Shown here: positions 47,401 to 53,539 of the stretch, piece by piece
Layout of the letters: each line of letters starts with the position of its first letter
Numbering within the stretch: position 1 is the stretch's first letter
Program-made: the position numbers and the translations under genes
Source: Drouetiella hepatica Uher 2000/2452
GTDB taxonomy: Bacteria > Cyanobacteriota > Cyanobacteriia > Elainellales > Elainellaceae
Direction of reading: 5' to 3'
DNA: 64,000 nucleotides
NCBI GenBank assembly: GCA_019359505.1
Contig: JAHHHD010000029.1
Coordinates: 1 to 64,000 of the forward strand
Notes under the pieces: generated by a model
What the model was told of the DNA's origin: nothing
Database searches by the model: none
Seen by the model: the letters and a program-made list of their open reading frames with translations, nothing else

Positions 47401-47983
47401 CCAGGTTATTCATGGTAGTGGCCCACAGTTCTGAAGAAGTATCACTGGTAAAGACTTGCAACGCCAATTCGCAAGCAGCAATACCCAACTCCAGATTTAG
47501 CCATCGAGTACCTAAGGGAAATTGGTTAATTAAACTGCCGAAGTTGACCAACGTAGCCGCTACACTCGGTCGCTGATCTACATCTTTGTTAAATAACCAC
47601 GCTCCTATATAGGGCAGGACTTCTAACAATACTGTACTCAACTGCGCTTGCTGCTGTGCCCACACTGGATAGATCTGCTGAGGATCTCCTTGGTTATCTG
47701 CCACCAACTGCAACATCTCTAGCAAAAATTTTGTGGCGTCTTCCCATCCTGTGGATTCAACTTTTTCTAATAACTGCGCCAACTGCGCTGCAAATCCCCG
47801 CAACCACCCAGCATTACTATCGCCCTGGCTCTCCAAACTCGCGGTGACTTGCTCCATCACCGTCACCAGCTCCGCATTTACTAATTCTGCGTTCGCCTGC
47901 AATAGCGCTGCCTCCTGCCCCTGCGGACAGCCCAGCAGTTTCTCAATTAGTGACACATAGGCTTGCAGCCGTTGCTCATCCAT
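44480..47983 (-). CDS. TPR-CHAT protease, copy 2
   Basis: 1167 residues with the same plan as copy 1: an N-terminal helical region (MDEQRLQAYVSLIEKLLGC), about ten 46-residue TPR-like units (ALTVRTKTEMPVDWA.TMNNLALAYADRIRGDRAENLEQAI), a linker, and a CHAT domain with dyad His986 (LHLACHG) and Cys1032 (ILSACETG). The linker and CHAT domains of the two copies are nearly identical, while the repeats have diverged (QQAMP against KTEMP). The copies may therefore share output and differ in what they sense. A 20-residue insertion lies near the C-terminus (ELADTQQMTIGETNELLKEF). It heads an operon with the zinc-ribbon and membrane proteins. Confidence 0.93.
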   Translation of the reverse strand: MDEQRLQAYVSLIEKLLGCPQGQEAALLQANAELVNAELVTVMEQVTASLESQGDSNAGWLRGFAAQLAQLLEKVESTGWEDATKFLLEMLQLVADNQGDPQQIYPVWAQQQAQLSTVLLEVLPYIGAWLFNKDVDQRPSVAATLVNFGSLINQFPLGTRWLNLELGIAACELALQVFTSDTSSELWATTMNNLALAYADRIQGNRAENLEKAISAYQQALMVRTKTEMPVDWAASMNNLALAYADRIRGNRAENLEKAISAYQQALMVRTKTEMPVDWAASMMNLATAYYLRIRENRAENLEKAISTYQQALTVRIEMESPALWATTMNNLALAYVDRIRGDRAENLEQAISACQQALTVRTKTEMPVDWAATMNNLAISYQCRIRGDRSENLEQAISAYQQALTVRTKTEMPVDWAQSMNNLALAYADRVRGDRAENLEQAISAYQQALTVRTKTEMPVDWATTMNNLALAYADRIRGDRAENLEQAILAYQQALTVTTETEMPMDWSQSMSNLANVYAQRIQGDRAENLEQAISAYQKALTVRTKTEMPVDWATTMMNLATTYKNRVGGKRASNIEQAIAHYQSSLEIFKPRLLPDNCRRSAASLANLFSKQQRWQEAIPSYQMALQAAEILYQSANLLDGKAAELTETADLPRRAAYALAHTGNLQEAALTLERGRARGLSETLDRDRSNLSQLQQTDPEIFTQYQDITQQLRNLEIQQRLRMTSEERHSLTPEAFRTEALRLRQTLTQTIEQIRQVEGYADFLAQPSFDDIRQAIRPGIPLVYLVPTPTGSLALIVNQTGIADLWLDDLTQTSLGEVLTAWFNAYSQSQTNRQSWYDAIDQGTRQLWQPLMAPLIDHLKQHSFQQATLIPTGYLSLLPLHAAWTEDATRPDGKRYALDEIHFTYAPNAQSINAAKDIAQRTEADSMLAIDNPLKDLPNSSREVNAAIATFPQHKVLKHEEAAIESVLTALPHYNILHLACHGTANLRDPLTSGLMMSDRLITLRNLLDLKLAEENRGGIRLAILSACETGLAGIDLADEAISLPTGLLQAGVAGVAASLWAVSDLSTMLLLTRFYDFWRNEELDISQALRQAQQWVRDTTNIQKYDYLKDVFQELADTQQMTIGETNELLKEFMIDYVYRYGSQDKSFAHPFHWAAFHYVGV

Positions 47984-48190
47984 AACTCGCTGTCCTCAAT
48001 GGGGCACAGCTCATAATTACATGAATGTTCCAGCTCATTTCGAGATAATTCAGAAAACCTTCCGAATCCAAACAGTATGAAGCCTAGCTCGTTTTGCGTC
48101 GTTCAAACGGAGTCGTTTTCTCCATGAACTGCTCCAGGTCACTCAAGCGAAAATCGAGGGTTTTTTCAGCATGGAGCGATCGCTGCTAGA
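47984..48190. repeat. Leader shared by the two TPR-CHAT genes, copy 2
   Basis: This matches 36104-36300 up to the HIP1 octamer near 48176-48185; beyond it the similarity stops. The minus strand holds a start-less 30-codon stretch (RSLHAEKTLDFRLSD.., stop after FERRKTS), one frame longer than in copy 1. The remaining gap to 48326 shows no gene. Confidence 0.65.
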
Positions 48191-48326
48191 GGGAGATTAC
48201 TCCTCTATCCAATAGGTGCAACGTTCCCAGATTCCCTAATCTCTCAGTCAGGAAGATTTTAGTTTTCAGCATAGCCTGCCTCCCTAACAGTAGGATCAAT
48301 CAAACAGTGGGACAAAATAGCAACAG

Positions 48327-48716
48327 ATGCCAACATTTAACGCAGAAAGAGCCGCTATGATTCTCGCTGAGGCGGTTTTGTACGGGGATAAGGAAACTTC
48401 TCAAAAGTGGGGCATCAGCCTCAGAAGCCTTGAGCGGTGGCGATCGCGCTCCCAACAAGATGAAGTCTTGGCGGCATTTGTCCAGAAAAAACTTGAGAAG
48501 CTTCAGAACGGCTGGGCTGATGAAGCGCCTTTGGCTTTACGAGAAGGCATAGCTTTTCTACGACGGGCAGCGCGGGAGGGCGACCCTCAAAGTCCAGACC
48601 AGGTGAAAGCGATCGCAGGTGCAGTGCAAATGCTAGCTGAAATCACGACTATGAAACAGGTCATCGATGCTCGATTCTCTGCTCAAGCTGCCTCTGCTGC
48701 GAGCAAGAGTTATTGA
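48327..48716 (+). CDS. HTH protein resembling phage terminase small subunits
   Basis: 129 residues. An N-terminal helix-turn-helix (AMILAEAVLYGDKETSQKWGISLRSLERWRSRSQQD) is followed by long helices (LAAFVQKKLEKL, ALREGIAFLRRAAREGD, VKAIAGAVQMLAEITTMKQ). This arrangement resembles the DNA-recognising small subunit of phage terminases or related mobile-element HTH proteins. No large terminase subunit is nearby, so a role in packaging is doubtful. Confidence 0.6.
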   Translation: MPTFNAERAAMILAEAVLYGDKETSQKWGISLRSLERWRSRSQQDEVLAAFVQKKLEKLQNGWADEAPLALREGIAFLRRAAREGDPQSPDQVKAIAGAVQMLAEITTMKQVIDARFSAQAASAASKSY

Positions 48717-48875
48717 TATCCTGCGGGTTAATGCAGATCTCTAGTTCTGTGGAGCGATCGTTAATTCCAGCTCTGAAAAAATTTGAGGCACTCTGCGCGG
48801 TTCGGGTTGATGAGTATGAACACAGCAGACAGATTAAGTTTGGCAATCCTCCTTTCAATGAGATTCATCCATGCC

Positions 48876-49003
48876 CTAGGCAGAGCGATTGATATTGCCA
48901 TCAATCAGCAGAGGTTTACTCTTACTGCTGTAGTGAGCCGCCAAGTGGGCAGCGATTGTAGTTTTGCCACGCCACCCTTGAAGCTGGCGATCGTAATTAT
49001 CAT
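48876..49003 (-). pseudogene. ParA remnant with frameshift
   Basis: On the minus strand the ATG at 49003 begins MIITIASFKGGVAK, the ParA/Soj start with Walker A KGGVGKTT altered by Gly to Ala. One base is then missing near 48962. In the next frame TIAAHLAAHYSSKSKPLLID follows, and the remnant ends NINRSA, stop. The later two-thirds of ParA are not recognisable. It lies 60 bp downstream of the 49064-49420 gene on the same strand, as in a partition operon that has decayed. Confidence 0.85.
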
Positions 49004-49063
49004 GACTCAGCCTGTAAAACGAAACCTTGCAAACGATTCTCCCATGAAGGACGATCGCGCTCT

Positions 49064-49420
49064 CTAGTCAGAATCGTCCGATGGCACCATAGCCATTGCC
49101 AGAATCGCTTTCCTGACCCTCTCAGCTTGAGCATCGGCTGGCACGACTGCCGGAATAGGGTTAGGCTTTTCTGTTTTAGCTGCTGCTGGCTCCACACTAT
49201 GCGTTGCCATCCGAGCCACCGCTGCCTCGATGCGATCGATCTGCGACTGCTGCCCTGGAAGTGGATGCCCCATCTTGATCGTGTTGTACAGGAATTTAAC
49301 ACCCTCGATCGCCTGGGCAGTGTCCCCAGATCTATGAAGCTGCTGAAGCAATTCGACTGATTCACGTAGCTCAGAGTAGATCCGAACCATCTCACTTTTC
49401 AATCGCTTATCTGCTGGCAT
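49064..49420 (-). CDS. Hypothetical protein upstream of the parA remnant
   Basis: 118 residues from the ATG at 49420 (MPADKRLKSEMVRIYSELRESVELLQQLH). The protein is mainly helical, with a likely coiled segment in the first 40 residues, an RIEAAVARMA helix, a Pro/Ala-rich linker and an acidic tail. I do not recognise the family. Its position before parA suggests a former partition or plasmid-maintenance operon. A start at 49438 adds six residues. Confidence 0.6.
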   Translation of the reverse strand: MPADKRLKSEMVRIYSELRESVELLQQLHRSGDTAQAIEGVKFLYNTIKMGHPLPGQQSQIDRIEAAVARMATHSVEPAAAKTEKPNPIPAVVPADAQAERVRKAILAMAMVPSDDSD

Positions 49421-49567
49421 AAAACACCTTGCTATCATCCATTCTTCTTATCATTGCCTGTTTTTTCGGCATGAATCAGACTTTCATTGATAGCAAGCGC
49501 TTATGATGCAGTCCAACCGTCCCTTCTCCGACGACACCATGCGGGTTACAGGCTTTACAATGGTATG

Positions 49568-49582
49568 TATTCTACTAGAATA
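49568..49582. promoter_or_regulatory. Perfect palindrome before the short integrase gene
   Basis: TATTCTACTAGAATA is a 7-1-7 palindrome ending 16 bp before the ATG at 49599. It overlaps a possible -10 region (TAGAAT), so it could be an operator. Confidence 0.5.
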
Positions 49583-49598
49583 GAGACTAAAGGCAGTT

Positions 49599-50267
49599 AT
49601 GCCCAAATCCGATCGCAGTGGACAAGCCGAAGTTTTAAGCCCCGATCAACTGAATCACCTCTGGCAAAATCTAGAGCAGCCGCACCGACTGATCACCCAA
49701 ATTTGCTATTACTCTGGCAGTCGCATTGGTGAAGTCTGTCAGCTCCGCGCCGAAGATATCAAGAATGCTCAGATTGTGTTTCGATCGCCCAACACGAAAA
49801 CGAAGCAAACAAAAACAGTGGACATGGCTCCGCCCTTGCGATCGCTCTTAGACCAGGCGACTCTGCCTAAAGTTGGCTACCTGTTCCCGGCGGCTCCCAC
49901 CACTAGAACGAAGCGTAAGATCTACCGGATCGATCGCGCCTCTGACACAGCAGGTCGGGTTGATGTCCGCACGAATAAGCCGATTCAAAATCACTTCACT
50001 GTCGTGGGGGAAATCGATCGCCAGTTCCTCAGCACTCAGGCAGTCGATAAAGCATTGAGGAAAGCTTGCAAGGCGATCGGGCTGGATGGTGTGAGTACCC
50101 ATACCTTTAGGCGAAGTCTGGCAACTCATCTGTATCGGGGTGGTGTGCCGCTGCGAACGATCATGGCAATCACCGGGCATAAAAGCTTGGCATCGCTCAC
50201 GCTCTATATCAACCTGGAGCAGGGTGAGGCTAAGGATGCTTTGTTTGAATTCTTTAAGGCGGGTTAG
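49599..50267 (+). CDS. Short tyrosine recombinase (catalytic domain only)
   Basis: 222 residues forming a complete catalytic domain: Arg42 (YSGSRIGEVCQLR), the HxxR box His168/Arg171 (VSTHTFRRSLATH), His194 (ITGHKSLA) and the nucleophile Tyr203 (SLTLYINL). The N-terminal core-binding domain of ordinary integrases is missing. The protein opens at MPKSDRSGQAEVLSPDQL with the family's usual catalytic-domain start, so it seems to be a natural short form and not a truncation. It may act as a resolvase of the element or rearrange a local site. Confidence 0.88.
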   Translation: MPKSDRSGQAEVLSPDQLNHLWQNLEQPHRLITQICYYSGSRIGEVCQLRAEDIKNAQIVFRSPNTKTKQTKTVDMAPPLRSLLDQATLPKVGYLFPAAPTTRTKRKIYRIDRASDTAGRVDVRTNKPIQNHFTVVGEIDRQFLSTQAVDKALRKACKAIGLDGVSTHTFRRSLATHLYRGGVPLRTIMAITGHKSLASLTLYINLEQGEAKDALFEFFKAG

Positions 50268-50269
50268 AG

Positions 50270-51100
50270 CTACTTCGCCCATTCGCGGATCTTCTTGGCA
50301 TTGCGGCTGGTCAGTTCAACTTCTCGGATGACCTTAACCCTGAATTCTTCTCTCAACTTCTTCGGCGCATAATCCACGATAAGTGCCAGCCAGTCTTGAT
50401 ACTCCGTCATTAACTCGGCTGCTAGACTTTCACTTTCGCTGATGAGTTCATCCGTTTGGTATCCATAGTCGTCTGAGTAGTAGATCTCGTAGACAACCTC
50501 AGTTTTGCGATCCTCTTCTTCCGTGTATTCATACCTTGTCTCATTCCAGCGCCGATCGGGATTTTTGAGATACAGCGCGAGTTCTTGTCGATAGTCTTGA
50601 AGATCTTTACAGCATTCATCATAGAGCCACAGAGTCCTAGCCCCGTGGTCTATCAATCTTTTCAGATGTTTCTGCTTGTCCCAACTTTTTTGGACTAACG
50701 AGCGGATACGCCCTGTCCAGACCTGGGCTTCCTTCCTTCTTAAGTCAATCCTTTCGCCAAACATTGGATCAAGAGCTAGGGTGCTGGGTCGAAATTCAAT
50801 TACAACTTCATCCTGGACAACCTTAAGCGTGGCGATCACCAGGACGTTCCACGGGGACTCACTAAGGCAGGCATCAACATTCTCCATCCCCCAATGCAGC
50901 ACGGCTTGACAAAACGCACGCGCGTCAATCTCACCAATGTGGAAATAATAAGCGAGTGAATCAGGACTGAGAGATCTCCCCAGGCAAATATCGATCGCCT
51001 TCACCCGACCATTCCCGCCATCCGATACTCGATCGCGCTGCCGCCGACAGAAGTAAAAATACCTGTGACCTTTGATTTTCCTGACTCGAATGAAGCTCAT
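50270..51100 (-). CDS. Hypothetical protein of the mobile region
   Basis: 276 residues, soluble and rich in charged and aromatic residues. The N-terminal part (FIRVRKIKGHRYFYFCRRQRDR) is basic. The centre (GARTLWLYDECCKDLQDYRQELALYLKNPDRRW) and the C-terminal part (SLAAELMTEYQDWLALIVDYAPKKLREEF) look helical. I do not recognise the family. It converges on the short integrase with 2 bp between stops and is divergent from the ParB-methyltransferase gene. Confidence 0.6.
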   Translation of the reverse strand: MSFIRVRKIKGHRYFYFCRRQRDRVSDGGNGRVKAIDICLGRSLSPDSLAYYFHIGEIDARAFCQAVLHWGMENVDACLSESPWNVLVIATLKVVQDEVVIEFRPSTLALDPMFGERIDLRRKEAQVWTGRIRSLVQKSWDKQKHLKRLIDHGARTLWLYDECCKDLQDYRQELALYLKNPDRRWNETRYEYTEEEDRKTEVVYEIYYSDDYGYQTDELISESESLAAELMTEYQDWLALIVDYAPKKLREEFRVKVIREVELTSRNAKKIREWAK

Positions 51101-51351
51101 TTTTAACAGTTACCACTACGTTTTTAGCCTCTGTGCCATATCGTACTCTCAGAGGCATCTACGAGGCTCGTAGACAGGCGATAGGTTCGAGTGATGAACT
51201 ATCCGCGATCAGTGCGCTGTGGCTTGGAGGCGAAAAATGTGATCTGGGCGGTTTTTGGTGTGCGCGATCGCCTGTCTGTAGCGCCAAGAACAATATCCGT
51301 CGATCGGAAAAGCTAGTACGCTTGATCAACCGATCACACCGGAGATTCCTG

Positions 51352-53286
51352 ATGCCTAAGCCCGTATCGCAGCCCAGCCTGTTTGACTCGATCGTCGTGG
51401 GAGCAATTCAGCTTCCCGTCCATCTCATTGATCCGCACCCGTTGAACCCTCGCCCCCAGAGCGATCGCTACGGTTGCCGCGTGGATGACGAAAAAGTAGA
51501 AGAACTCATCAGCCTGATTCAGTCCAAGGGATACGACGAGTCAGAGCCGATCGCAGTCAGGAAGATAGGTGATCGCTATCAACTCCTCCGAGGGCATCAC
51601 CGCTGGATTGCAGTCAAGGAAATCGGCAATAGCTCTATCCCTGCTGTTATTCGTGAGATGGATGACAAGGAGGCGGCGATCGCGCTTCTCACCATGCAAG
51701 GTAAGGAAGTTGATTCCTGGAGTCGTGCCATTCATGCCTATGACTGCTGTAAGGCTTATGGTGGCGATGGGCTGATGACGGTGAGTGAGTATGCCGAGAT
51801 GGTGGGGAAGCAGCAACCTGCAATTACAAAAGCAATCCAAGCGAGTGAAATAGTGAAGTGTATTCCCGTGGGAATACACTCTCTATCGGTTCGTGCTGCA
51901 ACAGACATCGCTGCCCTCCCTGAGTCAGATTGGCGGTGGTTCGCGGAGCTGTGCATCGGTCAGGAATGGGGAGAAAAGGAACGTAGTGCAGCTATTAAGG
52001 CAGTCAAAGCGATCGACATTCCTGAATTTCTCACCCATTGGCTCAGCCCTAAATACTGGAAGAACGAGGCGGCAATAAATACTGTCGGTGGGCAGAACCG
52101 TATCCCTACAGACGTTGCCAATTGGGTGAAGGCTGCAACTGAGTGCTTCGAGAAACTGCCATCCGATCGCCCTATTTGGAAGTTCAAAGATGATCGACCT
52201 TACCAGGAACCCATCAACCTGCAAGAGAGATTCTTAGCTGCACTTCCCTCCATCAAAAACCCCAGCGCAACGAAAGCCCAGGCGTTACAGGCTTCTCTTC
52301 TCAAAGAGGTCAAGGAACTCGATCGCCTCTATGCCGAGTGGGAGAATAAGCAGAAATCTCAGCAGCAACAGCAGCAACTTGAAGAGGAAAGGCTGCTGGC
52401 TCAACGTGCGATCGAGGCTGAATACTCCCCCATTGGATTCAACGGCAACGTCACCGACTGGGAGTTTGAGCCTGAATCGTTTGATGCCATCATCACCGAC
52501 CCGCCTTACCTCCTCAGCAATGACGGGCATACTGTGCGATCGGGCAAACAGGTATCAGTTAACAAGAACTTTGAAGATAAGGTAGGTGTAGCGATCGATC
52601 CTTCTGTCTGGGTGCCGATCGCAGCTAAAGCCTTGAAGCCTGGAGGTTGCCTGGTCGTCACCTGCACTGAAGCGCTGCTATACCGAGCTGATTTACACGG
52701 AGTCTGTGAAGAGTCGGGACTAGAACTGAGACAAACCCTGATCTGGGATAAGCCAAACGCGCCACCGCTGCTAAGTGCCGATCGCTGTGCCCAGAACTTT
52801 GAGTTCATCTATGTTGCGCTCAAGCCCGGAGCCAAACCGTACTTTGGCTATGAGGATGTAATGCGCGAAGGGAAACAGGCTAAAGCTGTTATTAGCCACA
52901 TTCCCCAGTGTGGGGGGAAAGAGCGCTTGGGGTGGCATGACACGCAGAAGCCGCTAGAGCTAGGAGAGCTGCTAACGCTGATGTATGTCCCACCTGGCGG
53001 TCGAGTAGCGGATCTGTTCGCAGGGACAGCGACATTTACTGTTGCGGCAAAACGACTGGGCAGGAAATCTGCATGGGTGGAGCAAGACCCTGAATTCTTC
53101 GCTAAAGCAGATTCTAGGATTGAGGCTGAGTCGTTCCCTGTTCTGGAGATTCCTGCGATACGAGCTTCGCTCAGGCAGACCAACGCCCCATCCCTCCCGG
53201 ATATAGCAGAACCCGCTCCTCCTGACGGAGCTGAGCGCCAGACCAGCACCCAGGCGAGAAAGCGAAGAAAGAAAGTTACTGCCTGA
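51352..53286 (+). CDS. ParB-like nuclease domain fused to DNA methyltransferase
   Basis: 644 residues from the ATG at 51352 (MPKPVSQPSLFDSIVVGAIQLPVHLIDPHPLNPR). Residues about 15-90 are a ParB/Srx-type domain with the box LLRGHHRWIA, followed by a KorB/ParB-like HTH region (about 125-170, VSEYAEMVGKQQPAITKAIQAS). The C-terminal half is an N4/N6-type DNA methyltransferase: TDPPYLLSND around residue 383, and the SAM-binding DLFAGTATFTVAAKRLGR around 551, that is motif IV before motif I. Such fusions are typical of phages and integrative elements. The frame extends 73 codons upstream without recognisable similarity. Confidence 0.88.
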   Translation: MPKPVSQPSLFDSIVVGAIQLPVHLIDPHPLNPRPQSDRYGCRVDDEKVEELISLIQSKGYDESEPIAVRKIGDRYQLLRGHHRWIAVKEIGNSSIPAVIREMDDKEAAIALLTMQGKEVDSWSRAIHAYDCCKAYGGDGLMTVSEYAEMVGKQQPAITKAIQASEIVKCIPVGIHSLSVRAATDIAALPESDWRWFAELCIGQEWGEKERSAAIKAVKAIDIPEFLTHWLSPKYWKNEAAINTVGGQNRIPTDVANWVKAATECFEKLPSDRPIWKFKDDRPYQEPINLQERFLAALPSIKNPSATKAQALQASLLKEVKELDRLYAEWENKQKSQQQQQQLEEERLLAQRAIEAEYSPIGFNGNVTDWEFEPESFDAIITDPPYLLSNDGHTVRSGKQVSVNKNFEDKVGVAIDPSVWVPIAAKALKPGGCLVVTCTEALLYRADLHGVCEESGLELRQTLIWDKPNAPPLLSADRCAQNFEFIYVALKPGAKPYFGYEDVMREGKQAKAVISHIPQCGGKERLGWHDTQKPLELGELLTLMYVPPGGRVADLFAGTATFTVAAKRLGRKSAWVEQDPEFFAKADSRIEAESFPVLEIPAIRASLRQTNAPSLPDIAEPAPPDGAERQTSTQARKRRKKVTA

Positions 53287-53350
53287 GCGAAGGGCGATCG
53301 CCCATTGATACGCGATCGCTCTGGTCATATTGAATTGCCCAAAAAGTTAT

Positions 53351-53383
53351 GCCATCGATCGCTGGAGGGGTGAGGGCTTTCAC
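53351..53383 (-). pseudogene. Relic of a second TIR-CHAT gene start
   Basis: On the minus strand a GTG at 53383 begins VKALTPPAID, in line with MTAPTPPAIE of the TIR-CHAT gene; similarity ends after about ten codons. The upstream sequence back to the NB-ARC stop (GGGAAATG... CTTGCGATAAG-type stretch, TATAAGTCTTTTAG) also matches 57548-57681. Thus the [NB-ARC-TPR + TIR-CHAT] unit was duplicated in tandem and one TIR-CHAT copy was later deleted. Confidence 0.7.
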
Positions 53384-53539
53384 ATTTCCCTCTCATTGCA
53401 AGGATTAGCTGCTTCATTTGTGGCGATCGCTATAAGTCTTTTAGGTTTCAAACAGAGGAGATCTGAGCCATGTGAGCGATTTTTGTCTGAAAGTAGATGC
53501 AGTTAATAGACTGCTGCAACTACGATTCTGCTTGCGCAA

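Noticed and set aside
37221-47983. Type III-E CRISPR (Craspase) association of the TPR-CHAT genes
   Set aside because: No cas gene, repeat array or Csx30/31 homologue is seen in the window.
48327-48716. Prophage based on the terminase-like small subunit
   Set aside because: No large terminase, portal, capsid or tail genes are present around it.
48783-49067. 94-codon plus-strand frame
   Set aside because: The opposite strand carries the recognisable ParA remnant, which explains the sequence better.
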